This document shows, piece after piece, positions 32,401-43,210 of a DNA stretch of 64,000 nucleotides. The DNA lies in the NCBI GenBank assembly GCA_030490835.1, contig CM059975.1, positions 37,666,133 through 37,730,132 of the forward strand. Direction: 5' to 3'. Position numbers and translations under genes: made by a program. Source of the DNA: Annona cherimola. Lineage: Eukaryota; Streptophyta; Magnoliopsida; Magnoliales; Annonaceae. Position 1 is the stretch's first letter, and every line of letters starts with the position of its first letter. Below the pieces are notes generated by a model that was not told where the DNA came from, did not search any database, and saw only the letters and a list, made by a program, of their open reading frames with translations.

Positions 32401-34000
32401 CATGGGTGTGTGGAGATCATGGCAGGATATCACATTCACTTCCTTGTCATTTGACTTGGTATGGAGTTTCCCGCGTTTGATTTTCTCATGCTTAGCGCTG
32501 ATGTAAGATGGGGCAAGATATCGGACCTCCCTAGTGGATTTAACTTGTGTGATCAGAAGATCATGTGTATGTATTAGAATGATTGATCATGAGCATGCAC
32601 ATGGTATTGATTCGAACATGATTTATGATTTATTTGAAAATATGCATATTGTTTAAAACTCATTTTGTTTAATTTATGTTTTGGTTCTACTTACTGAGTT
32701 TGCCTGGAATAACCCTATTTTATCATAATTTAGATGACAAGTATGCAGGTGGAGACCAATATGGGGTCGGTACACCAGATCAAACTAGGACATGATAAAT
32801 CCGAATTTTAATTATTTATTTTGAGTTTTAAGAGTGATGTAGGGACAACCTAATTATCTATATATTTTATAAATTTGAGCACTGGGATGTAACTTGATTA
32901 ATATGTGATGAGATAATTAATTTATATTAGTATGTGAAACATTTGACATTATCTCATAATTTATATTAATGCACCTATGTGTTCTCCCCATGTAACGCCC
33001 CAGGCCTAACAGTAAGGTACTGTCCGCTTTGGGCCTCGGCCGCACGGTTTTGCCCCTCTGGGTTCACGCGCATCCCATTCTTCCCCAAAAGGCACCTCAC
33101 TGAGGTACCTGGCGGCCTCCACTTATAACCCAGGCTCCCCCCTCATCCTAACCGATGTGGGATATCACATTCACCCCCCCTTGGGGCTCCAGCGTCCCCG
33201 CTAGCCACCATCGGCCGGAGGTCGGGAGTCGGCTCTGATACCATTTGTAACGCCCCAGGCCTAACAGTAAGGTACTGTCCGCTTTGGGCCTCGGCCCGCA
33301 CTGTTTTGCCCCTCTGGATTTACGCGCATCCCGTCCTTCCCCAAAAGGCGCCTCACTGAGGTACCTGGCGGCCTCCACTTATAATCCAGGCTCCCCTCCT
33401 CATCCTAACCGATGTGGGATATCACATTCACCCCCCTTGGGGCTCTAGCGTCCCCGCTGGACACCATCGGCCGGAGGTCGGGAGTCGGCTCTGATACCAT
33501 TTGTAACACCCCAGGCCTAACAGTAAGGTATTGTTCGCTTTGGGCCTCGGCCCGCACGGTTTTGCCCCTCTGGGTTCACGCGCATCCCGTCCTTCCCCAA
33601 AAGGTGCCTTATTGAGGCACCTGGCAGCCTCCACTTATAACCTAGGCTCCCCCCTCATCCTAACCGATGTGGGATATCACATTCACCCCCCTTAGGGCTC
33701 CAACATCCCCACTGGACATCATCGGCCGGAGGTCAGGAGTCGTCTCTGATACCATTTGTAATGCTCCAGGCCTAACAGTAAGGTACTGTCAGCTTTGGGC
33801 CTCGGCCCGCACGGTTTTGCCCCTCTGGGTTCACGCGCATCCCGTTCTTCCCCAAAAGGCGCCTCACTGAGGTACCTGGCGGCCTCCACCTATAACCTAG
33901 GCTCCCCCCGTCATCCTAACCGATGTGGGATATCACACCCCATTATCACCGATCTTGTCTTATTGGTAGCGACTGTAGACTTAGACATCGGGGCGCGACA
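29497..34000. mobile_element. 4.5-kb insertion in peroxidase exon 2, LTR-like ends
   Basis: The boundaries are given by comparison with the intact exon at 63082-63270. The inserted DNA starts TGTAAACCCC and ends GGCGCGACA, that is, TG...CA. The flanks are CGTGA (29492-29496) and TGTGA (34001-34005), a 5-bp target duplication with one mismatch. No protein domain is visible. The right quarter is the tandem 255-bp array. It may be a solo LTR or a non-autonomous LTR element. The left 3.5 kb is AT-rich and unrecognised, with a region at 32130-32760 of LTR-like composition. Confidence 0.6.
32991..33938. repeat. tandem array, 255-bp units (four, last one partial), LTR/PBS-derived
   Basis: Units start TGTAACGCCCCAGG at 32991, 33246, 33502 and 33757. 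Each ends with CGGCTCTGATACCATTT just before the next start. The junction, read on the minus strand, is GGGGCGTTACA, two bases, TGGTATCAGAGCC, which is an LTR end followed by a tRNA-Met primer-binding site. The unit is GC-rich, unlike its surroundings, and includes AACCGATGTGGGAT. Open frames over it on both strands are repeat artefacts. Confidence 0.9.
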
Positions 34001-34487
34001 TGTGAAATCCCCGAAGTGATAGATTTGGCAATGAATCCTTCTCTACTTTACTTGTTACTGTAGGGTTTAATAGCACATACTAATCGCAACCCTGCATGCC
34101 CATTTTCTTATTCATTTAATCACATGCAACTGATTAGTTCAGCTTTATTTTGGGGGGGGTTCAATAAACACATCAAGGTGAGGATCAAGGGCAGTACGTT
34201 ATTAGGTTTACCTTTCGGTAATTGGTAAAAAAAAGAAGAAGAAAAAATTACAGAATTTAATAAGTAATGCGATGTAATAGGAGTAATATTTAAGGGTAGA
34301 AAAATAGAGATTACATATATGGAGTAATTTTATGAAAAATAATTATATTAAGGAAGGAATAATAGAAAAAGTAAAGCAATTATGTGGCAAACATGCTAAA
34401 TGAACATTTAGTATTTTTAATTTCGAACAAAAATGTTTATCATGACTAAAACCATCTAGCAAAATATTATTTTTTTGCAATGTTCGT

Positions 34488-34768
34488 TACAAGAAAACAA
34501 ATTTCTACTAACACAAAATTTTACATTAGTTTTTACGATAATGTCACTGTAACTATGTCACTATAAGCTAGTCACAAAAAGATTTTTGTGACAATTTTTT
34601 GAATTTATTACTAAAAAGTTACTTTTTGAAACATTCATGATGTTATTCTAGCTAAAATCTAGTTTTTAGCGACAACAATTATTTGTGTTATCAAATAAGA
34701 TTTTTTGTGAAAAAAAATAAATTAAGTGTTACAAAAAGCATGACACAAAATATAACTTCTCTCGCAGT
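34488..34768. mobile_element. small MITE-like insertion in intron 1 of the peroxidase pseudogene
   Basis: The intact gene's intron (63640-63670) lacks this segment. It begins about TTACAAGAAAACAAATT and ends ACTTCTCTCGCAGTGG, whose reverse complement CCACTGCGAGAGAAGT is an imperfect match to the start. The interior contains the palindrome AAAAAGATTTTTGTGACAA. A second partial copy lies at 36958-37170 as part of the 320-bp direct repeat. Confidence 0.5.
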
Positions 34769-34882
34769 GGTTGAACTAATTCCATTGAATTGGAACTCCA
34801 TACAATATATATGCTTAATTTTGTACCAAGGTTCAATGAACGAATGCGGTCCCCCAATTAAATGTCATAGTTATGAAGTTGG
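34563..34882. repeat. direct repeat, copy 1 of 2 (about 320 bp; partner 36958-37281)
   Basis: From TATAAGCTAGTCAC to TTATGAAGTTGGA this is repeated at 36958-37281 with few differences. The second copy runs on into exon 1 and is therefore the original edge of the intron. The first copy is followed by a piece of copia LTR. Confidence 0.85.
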
Positions 34883-35220
34883 AAGGAATTGATCTCCTGA
34901 AGTCAATAATGGAGTTGACTTGGGTCTGCGACTTCACTTAAGTCGCAGGTGGAGTAGACTTCGACTACGACTTCATCTGTCTTGATGCCCAAATTCAGCG
35001 TTAGAAGGTTTTTGACATCTGAAGTCGGTGTTGAGGTCGACTTTGCCTAAGTTGATGGCTAAGTCGACTTGGCCTTGCGACTTGGTCTGCTATGTTTTGA
35101 AATTTAAGTTTTTATCCTTCAACGAAGTTTAACAAACTGCATTAGTACTCAAAATATTATCAAATTGAGTTGTTAATCATCAAAATATGGATTGTGCTTA
35201 ATTTACCTTTGATTTCAACA
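34877..35220 (-). repeat. truncated copia LTR (U3 with GTCGAC array)
   Basis: On the minus strand it starts TGTTGAAATC at 35220 and contains AATCATCAAAATATGG... and a decayed GTCGAC/TGCGACTT array (34900-35090). It then breaks off at TGGAAGGAA next to the 320-bp repeat. It belongs to the same family as the LTRs at 2251, 3869, 10729 and 19633, and is more decayed. Confidence 0.8.
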
Positions 35221-36957
35221 GATTAAACCCTTCTATTGTATGATTCACATTGGTTTTGAAGCTATATGTTATGAAGATACTTATTACTCATCTTGAAAGT
35301 AGTTTGTTTGTCATAGATTTTTTACATATGATTTCTTCATATATTATGGAGATGAAAAAATATGATTTCTTCATATTTTTTGAATTGATTCTAGTGGTTG
35401 TCATTTAATCCAATTGTTATAGCATTTTCTATTCCTTCCTATGAAATGAGATTGTCGTCAGATGAGGTGGATCCAATTATCATATAAATTTCTATTTTTG
35501 TCGGGTGAGATGAGAAATTTTCATTTAGAATATAGTTGGATATGGGACTTGCGATGGATGTGATATTGCCATTTAACAAGTTGATATAGATGCGTAGTGG
35601 GTGGTGGGACCTGTTGTTGAATGACAATTTAATATTAGTGTTTGGTTGTAGTAGTAGTAAAATAAAATAGTCATATATCGATATCCTTTGCCAAAAAGTA
35701 GTCATATATAGATATTTTTTTGCCTTTTTCTACTGAACTGCAGACTTCTGTTAATATGTATATATAACACATTTATGCATGCATTGTCTGCTCATTAAAT
35801 AGGAATTTGATTGTTAACCTCTTGTGGGATTGTTATGACTTATTTTTTTTGTCATTTATGAATTGAAACTGAAAATCTTCTTTTGCTAATAATTTTTAAA
35901 AACCAAAAACCTGCTAGATAGAGCAATCAAATAATGCACTGGATTCAATGATACAGATCTCCTCACAGATTCACAATCATGATAGTGTTGAGATTCAATT
36001 GGATGGCTGTCATGACGAGGTACTGATTCTATGATTACAAATTTTAATTAAGTTGCTCCATACGTCTTATCCTTTCAACTAATGTAGTATGGCTTCTGAT
36101 GTTGTTTTTAGTTTCTTATCATGTTATAATTGATGGGAATTCAAAAGGACGGATTACAGACGATAACCTAATGGAAATTCTATGGTGTAGTTATTAGTCT
36201 AGGTGTAGTATGTAGGTTCAACTGTTTGGTAGGCCAAGCAACAAACGAGGTTGTAGAGATGAGGCTATTTGAGACGACAATGTTAAGGTGAATGGACAGG
36301 AAGATGAGCAGGGTGGAAATTATTGGTAAATAATTCAAGGTGCTTAGAGTGAGCATCAATAATTATTAAGAGGAATACATAAAAATAATGATAATAATAA
36401 GAGGAGGTTTCATGTTTGGCAGTGTGTGTGGACTCCAAGATATATGCACCCATGTGAAACATTCTTGGGGTCTGGAAGGAGGATTTACATGATGGATGGT
36501 CTAGCTTGGTGTTCATTGATTTCCATGTATCTATTCTATTTTATTACAAATGATTCAATAACTTAAGCTGAATGAACACATGCATACCATCTCCTTGCGT
36601 GATAGTTTTGAGTCTGTGTGTGTGTTTGTATATCTCAAAAAGATTTCATCCACTTGGCAGCTTTTGCTACAAGCAACATTTCCTGTTAGTACATTGGGGA
36701 GATCTCTAGGCCAAGAGGTTGGCTTAGAGAAATGTCAATAATTATATTCATTCTAGGCAAGGATCCACTCCGATTTCAAACTAGCCTTTGTATGAAAGTA
36801 TCAGGGGCACAACGATATGGGTGTGGGGGTGCTGCATACGACCATAAAGGTTGTGAGTTCCCTCCTTGAGCTTCAACTATGATGTGGAGGGTAATCTCAA
36901 GGGTCCTTTTTTGCTAGGGCACTAGGGTATCAAGCAGACAGCGGTGTCACCAGTTGT
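35221..36957. other. unrecognised DNA inside the intron insertion; no gene seen
   Basis: AT-rich, no open frame longer than about 90 codons, no motif recognised. It includes a short TG microsatellite near 36615. It lies between the LTR fragment and the second copy of the 320-bp repeat and is absent from the intact peroxidase intron. Confidence 0.5.
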
Positions 36958-37281
36958 CATTATAAGCCAGTCACAAAAAGATTTTTGTGACAATTTTTTG
37001 AATTTATTACTAAAAAGTTACTTTTTGAAACATTCATGATGTTATTCTAGCTAAAATCTAGTTTTTAGCGACAACAATTATTTGTGTTATCAAATAAGAT
37101 TTTTTGTGAAAAAAAATGTTAAGTGTTACAAAAAGCATGACACAAAATACAACTTCTCTCATAGTGGTTGAACTAATTCCATTGAATTGGAACTCCATAC
37201 AATATATATGGTTAATTTTGTACCCAGGTTCAATGAACGAATGCGGTCCCCCAATTAAATGTCATAGTTATGAAGTTGGAG
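36958..37281. repeat. direct repeat, copy 2 of 2 (adjacent to peroxidase exon 1)
   Basis: Partner of 34563-34882. The right part (37165-37281) also matches the intact gene intron at 63660-63782, which shows this copy is in the ancestral position. Confidence 0.85.
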
Positions 37282-37640
37282 TCAATCATACTTAGCTGCT
37301 GGACTTACCCTAACAAAACAGTCGTGGAAATGCAACCTGAGCAGCGAAGCGGGTATGTCCGGGGTTGCTGATACAAACTGAGCTGTGGTGCTCTTGACTA
37401 TTGCCTCCAGGTTCGGACATGTTTTCTTGCAAAAATCGCTTTTTAATTCTTGAGCATTAGCAGAGCCAATGCTGACGAGAAGAACAACTCCCACGTTGAT
37501 CAGTAGCAACTGCAAAGGAAGCTCTGAAGCCATATTTGCGTGCGGGGCTACAACCAGATAGCTATATGGAATATGTGGGAATTGATATATGGTTAGATAT
37601 ATTCTGAATCCTGCAGTGATTCGTATGAGACTTGGATGAT

Positions 37641-37650
37641 GTTTATATAC
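37641..37650 (-). promoter_or_regulatory. probable TATA box of peroxidase copy 1
   Basis: GTATATAAAC on the minus strand lies about 110 bp upstream of the start codon at 37533, a normal distance for a plant promoter. It is kept although the gene is broken. The matching region of copy 2 lies outside the window. Confidence 0.5.
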
Positions 37651-37659
37651 TCGAGTCTT

Positions 37660-39749
37660 GAAGCCTTGAGCACATTAAATTAAGCATGCGAGGCTGTCAC
37701 TAGGATAACCAGCACTATTAGACCAAATTAGCTTGCATGCATTCTTCCTAAAACAAAAATACTAACTTGGTTATATGGTGGCGGTAATACTAGACATGCA
37801 TTGTATATACACAACTGCATTCCTTCTTTTTTTTCTTTTTTTTTTCTGAGTCATGGAAATAAGCCAAAACGTTGTCCTGCTTACGATTGGGTGTCTTCAC
37901 AACCATGGACATGAAAGAACGTGGCGAGCTGATGTTGACATTTTTTATATGTTTAGTTATATATTTGACCATTTTCTTGCCTCCGAAATTTAATTATGTT
38001 CCTTAATTATATAAAATCTAGGAACAGCGCTTCCTCGTTAAATAATTTTTACATATTTTATTTATTTGTCATTAATATTTTAACATATTCTAATAAATTA
38101 AATGATATCGAATATAAATTTTTTTTATTAGAGCAATTCTCACCATGCAACTTTTATAACAGGTCCATCCCAGAAATGGATTTGTTGAGTAACCTTTTAT
38201 TTATCTCAATAGTTATATATGCGACAAATTATGTAATATCCCAAAATAAAGTAAGATATAATTAAAAAACTAGAGTAGGAAAACTGACTTTTAGAATTGT
38301 TTTAGTAAGAAATACAAAATTTATGGGATGAAGATCCTAAAGTGATGTGCTAGTGATATATAATTAGATGTGTCAGTTTCCGGTTAAACATTGGGTGTTG
38401 GAAAAGATTTATGAATGGTTGAGGCTAGTTGGATGATAGATTGATTTGAAAGGTTGATATATATCTCCTCTTTGTGTTAAACGTTGAGATATGGAGGGAG
38501 GGTTTTGTCAGAAAACCTCATGAATTAGCTATTGAAAGCTTTAGGATTACATAAATCTGTTAGGCTTGTTGTTATTGATTGACGTATGATTGTTAGGAAT
38601 TTTGCTCGTTTTTATGTAGATAAGTATATGTGGTGCGTATATTGAACCTTAAGTGTTGTATTATATGGATTGGTTGATTTTAATTCATCACGTGAAGGTC
38701 GTATGTCATTAGAGTCAGTGCTATCACGTTTGTGTTAGTTATTATGGCATGACATAAATCTGAGATGTGTTATTTTGCGAGGATGCCATTAGCCATAGGT
38801 ACGTATGACATGGAGCATTATATAATGTGGACATGATATGATTTGCATGATCTGTATGCTTGGCTGGATGTTTGATGGAGAAATCATGGTACATGACCTA
38901 AAATCGGGCCTCAAAATTTCCATTCTCCTCAATGATTCTGAACTGTCACATGTATTCCCTTAAAGGTCAATTACCCCGCGCTTTGTGCGATCAACAATTT
39001 GCAATTGAGGATACATGGCTCCTTAGTCATCCATCCAATAAATCATACATTCAAATTTACATAAATTCTTTCTCATTAGAGATTTATGTATCATAAAAAG
39101 GCCTTATACAGAACTATCAGCAAATTCTTTATTTGCATAATATATAAAATCAGTATTAAATAGTTACTATTATCTACAATCTTGATATTTAGAATTACAT
39201 CAAAGAAGTGATTCGGTGCAATCAACCATATCGGCAGCCATGTAATTGCCATCTGATCATCCCTCCCATACTTTTTAAAACTCTTTTCTCATATAGCTAC
39301 CAGTCCCACTTTAATAAACTTGTACAAATTTTTTCAAAATTTTTTAGCATATCTAAATATATCTTTTTGGTTTTATAAAATTAAAAATATGAATTTAGAT
39401 GCGGTGAAAACTTTAAAAATTGTATAACCCTATTAAAGTGGGCTCACAGATGCATAATAAATTTTTGAAAAACCGAAAAAGAGTGTAAATCTGGGAAGGT
39501 GAATAAATGCAAAAATGATTGCAATGATAATTCAAATATGAATATAAAGTACTTGTACTGCAGATGATTAGACATTGAATTTGCATTGGTATTTGTAATG
39601 TCCAAAAATACATCAGGCTTGCATATATGTTCTACAATTCACATTTTACATCCCTAAAGTGAAAACTCTTGGTTAAGAAAACGAAATACATAACCTATTT
39701 TATAGGAAACTTGAATAAAATAGTAAATACATAGGATAGAGGCTACGTG
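37660..39749. other. intergenic, AT-rich; no gene seen
   Basis: Upstream flank of peroxidase copy 1 and further AT-rich DNA. TGTAATATCCCAAAATAAAG near 38230 resembles the start of an LTR, but I found no partner end. No coding region or RNA gene could be recognised. Confidence 0.5.
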
Positions 39750-40186
39750 TAACGCTCCAGGCCTAACAGTAAGGTATTGTCCGCTTTGGGCCTCGGCCCG
39801 CACGGTTTTGCCCCTTTGGGTTCACGCGCATCCCGTCCTTCCCCAAAAGGTGCCTCACTGAGGTACCTGGCGGTCTCCACTTATAGCCTAAGCTCCCCCC
39901 CTCATCCTAACCAATGTGGGATTCCACATCCACCCCCCTTGGGGCTCCAGTATCCCCACTGGACACCACCGGCCAGAGGTCGGGAGTCGGCTCTGATACC
40001 ATTATGTAACACCCCAGGCCTAACATTAAGGTATTGTCCGCTTTGGGCCTCGGCCCGCACGGTTTTGCCCCTTTGGGTTCACTTGTATCCCGTCCTTCCC
40101 CAAAAGACACCTCACTGAGGTACCTGGCGGCCTCTACTTATAGCCCAGGCTCCCCCTCTCATCCTAACCGATGTGGGATTCCAGGT
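39750..40186. repeat. 255-bp LTR/PBS-derived units, one full and one partial
   Basis: Same unit as at 32991: starts TGTAACGCTCC at 39750 and TGTAACACCCC at 40005, again joined by CTCTGATACCATTA. The second unit stops at GATGTGGGATTCCA. Confidence 0.9.
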
Positions 40187-40221
40187 AACAAGTTTTAAAA
40201 TTATGCAGCTAAGCTGCCGGA

Positions 40222-40446
40222 CTAAAGCGGACAATACCTTACTATTAGGCCTGGGGCGTTACATAATGGTATCAGAGCTGACTCCCGATGTCCTGCTGGT
40301 GTTTCCAGCGGAGACGCTGGAGCCCCAAGGGAGGTGGATGTGGAATCCCACATCGGTTAGGATGAGGGAGGGAGCCTGGGCTATAAGTGGAGACCGTCAG
40401 GTACCTCAGTGAGGCGCCTTTTAGAGAAGGACGGGATGCATGTGAA
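40222..40446. repeat. 255-bp unit in inverted orientation
   Basis: The reverse complement of the same unit. It begins in the CTAAAGCGGACAATACCTTAC segment, passes GGGGCGTTACATAATGGTATCAGAGC (LTR end and primer site in sense), and ends GGACGGGATGCATGTGAA. With 39750-40186 it forms an inverted repeat separated by about 35 bp. Confidence 0.88.
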
Positions 40447-42972
40447 ATTTGATGTCTTCTCTTCAGTATATTTTATCTGACAAGGAGAGTTGTCCAGCGG
40501 TTGGTCTCTTTGTTTTGCAAGAAATTGAAGGAGAAACACATCTTGTAATATTCACTAATTAGCTGTTCCTTTGATCATAAAAGAGTGAGACTAGGGTTGG
40601 ACTGATTCTTGTAGAGAATATTGAAAGTGGACAGCATGTATTAGGATATCAGGATGTAGTTCATGACATTCTCAGAGAAATGTGAGAATGTGTTTGACTA
40701 GCAACATTCCCAATTCAAATTTAGTAAAGGGAGGGTTTGTATAAAACACCTCTTATTTCTATTATTTCATTTTTTCTAATACATTTTGTTTATGAAGCTT
40801 AATATGCTACTAAAAAGGTTATTTTGTATATTTTATAATGATTAGCTTTTGGTTCTCATTCTTCGTTTATAAACAAGAAGATTCTAAAAATGATTAGGGT
40901 GGAAGTGCTTGGAGCAAAGACGAAGATGTTCAATTTGGTGGTGGCTGTGAATTCTCTCGAGTGAGACGTTTTTTTTTATTGCAGGAATCGAATTCTTATG
41001 CCTTATGATTGTTGATGCAGAGTGAAGATGAAGGGTACATTCTTGAATTTGATGAAGAGGATGATGATGGTGTAGAGACTGATGATTCCAAAGGTGACTT
41101 GAGTTTCGAGGTTTGAATGAGCTAATTTGGAGAATTATCTGTCCTAGTGAGTGGAATAATTTATTCATTGCGAAGCAATTGTCCTCTGTGTTGACAGATG
41201 TCAAATCAGTATGCCTCCAAGGCAAGTACTTCAAAATTTTCTTATTTTCACTTTTGAAACTTTGAATAAAAGGTCTAAGGGAAAAAGTACCTACTAGTTT
41301 TGTCACTTACATCCTGTTCATCTGTGTGCTACAATTAATTTTAACGTGAAAATATATTCATTTTTTTATAGGTAGAATTATCTACAAAATTTGGACCTGT
41401 TTAAGTTGAATTGTTTCGACATACATGATATCACCCTGAGGACGACACTTGGTTGGCTCCAGCAGTAGAGATTTGTTAGGTGAGTTCCTAATTTTCTTAA
41501 TCTTCCATCCGTAAGAATAGTTAGAATTGTTATTCTGATAATTTTGTAACATATAAATTGTTATTCAGCATGCTACTGCGGTATGTTGAGCCTCATTAGT
41601 AATGAGACTGAGATGAGCTTCTGTGGGCAAACATCTAATTCTTTCATGTTGAAATATAATATAATGAAACAGCATTCCTCCACCACTACTTATTTTGGCG
41701 GTTTCTGATGTTCTCTCATTAGAAATTTTACTCTACTTAAGCATTATTAACTAACTCATGTTTATTCTCTTATTGAGCTTGGAAGGTTTGTTCTCAAAGA
41801 TTTGTCCAATATTATGCTAATTTCTTTTCTTTGAATGTTATGTTCCTTCTATCAGGTTATCCAGTTTCAATACTTGGCTTCGTCTATTTCTCCTTCTTGG
41901 ATTTATTCGCAATCACATTTAATATATATTAGAAAGAAAAAGGGTATTGAAACTGGAATCGAATGCCATATGAGGTTTCTAAAACATGGCATATCTGGTA
42001 ATGAAAATTTTTCAAGGGACTGATAATATCATCATTTATTCCCTTCCTCTAATTTCAAGGAACAGTTCATATCATCATATATTCCCTTCCTCCACTCCTT
42101 GGATTTGGTTGTATCTAATGTTCTCTCAGCAAGAGTTTTATCTCCACTTAAGCATTATTAACTAAGTCATGTTTACTTTCTTGTTGATCTTGGAAGGTTT
42201 TTCATAAAGATTTGCTGAATTTTATGCTAATTACTTTTCTTCCAATTTTTTGTTCTTTCTATCAGGTTTATCCAATTTCAGCAATAGGTGGCGTAAAGTA
42301 GATTTCATTTCTCAGGAAGTATCTTCCCAAGACATAACAACGGGTAGCCATTATCTAGGACGGTTTTTTAGACAACTTTTTTTTTTTTTTTACAATTTTT
42401 ATGCAGTAATTCAATAGAGTAAAATTCAATTTGTTTGTCTAATGAAGCTGAACATTTTTGAATGAAATTTGATTAAATTTGTTCGGCTTTGATAAAGTCT
42501 TTTTGATAAGAGATAAAGTTTATTTTTTTAAATTTATATCAATTTTGTTGAATGTTTGTAGATGAAATTGGTGGACTATTAGTATTAAAGGTTGTTGATG
42601 TATTAGCTAAATTTGTTGTATAACAGGTATAAAGCAATGTTATGCAATGTTATTACTTATCATTTAATATGCAGCAAAATTATGTTATATAAGCAACTAA
42701 ATTCTGTTATATTTTCTAATACATGTAGTAAAATGTTGCTACTTGTATTGATATATGCAGCAACAATCTTCTACCTATATACATGTGGAGAAAAATTGCT
42801 GCAAAAAGTAGTTGCGTTAAGTAGAAAAATAAACAACAACCTTATAAGTTGTTGCATATAGCTACATGCTACCAAGTACATGTAGCGGGCTAGGAGTGAA
42901 TTTTTTCGGATACATATTCAAGGCTTAATGCAGCAAATTTCGTTGCTGCAAAAAGTGATTTTCCTTGTGGTG
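40447..42972. mobile_element. probable fragment of a CACTA-like element (right end)
   Basis: The last 750 bp (about 42220-42972) match the right end of the CACTA-like element at 59530-60334, including GTTTATCCAATTTCAG, the subterminal GCAGCAAAA / TTGCTGC motifs, and a decayed end TTTTCCTTGTGGTG. The left end was not found. Inside is a spaced direct duplication: 41700-41860 resembles 42110-42270. A short acidic exon-like piece near 41020-41118 (YILEFDEEDDDG, preceded by TTGATGCAG) may be a captured gene fragment. No intact gene is present. Confidence 0.55.
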
Positions 42973-43210
42973 TTGGACATGTGAAAGGCTGCTTAGAGAT
43001 TTCTGGAGCATGCCGAAAATAAGGGTTGTAGCACTCAATTATATCCAAAATTTAGAAAAATCAAATGAAAATATTAATAACATCTTAGGTAAGACTGTGA
43101 CGAAGGATTTATATTTCAAAGTTTGAAATTTTCTAGTTAAAAATGAAAGCTAAAGATTAAATACATGTGTAGAAAGTGGGCCATGTACAAGAGCAAAGTC
43201 GCAGCTGGTT

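Larger units (their letters stand above)
28474..37533 (-). pseudogene. class III peroxidase pseudogene (copy 1), exons split by insertions
   Basis: Four exons in standard peroxidase layout: exon 1 37309-37533 (signal peptide LLLINVGVVLLVSIGSANA, then RLHFHDCFVR with the distal His), exon 2 in two pieces (34003-34091 and 29396-29496), exon 3 29011-29171, exon 4 28474-28886 (GAHTIGVSHC with the proximal His, ending KTCALKNS). Splice sites are GT/AG. It is dead by several lesions: a TAG in the exon 2 segment that normally reads GCDGSVLL (about 34080), a 4.5-kb insertion in exon 2, a 2-base loss near 29470, and a 1-base gain in exon 3 near 29142. Exons 1 and 4 are still clean. Copy 2 at 62156-64000 shows what the undamaged gene looks like. 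Confidence 0.93.

Noticed and set aside
32991..33245. Cassandra-type TRIM with 5S rRNA
   Set aside because: No 5S promoter or 5S-like sequence could be read in the unit.
32991..33938. CRISPR-like direct repeats
   Set aside because: Whole 255-bp units are conserved with no unique spacers, and this is a plant nuclear sequence; they are LTR-derived tandem units.
33148..34019. Repeated 65-75-codon frames (also 39777-40412)
   Set aside because: They occur once per 255-bp unit because the unit is GC-rich; both strands give frames.
28474..37533. Peroxidase copy 1 as a working gene with a very long intron
   Set aside because: The 4.5-kb insertion is inside exon 2, not in an intron, and there are a stop and frameshifts in exons 2 and 3.
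41020..41118. Tudor/SGF29-like exon from YILEFDEEDDDG
   Set aside because: Too short and acidic for a family assignment; mentioned only as a possible captured fragment.
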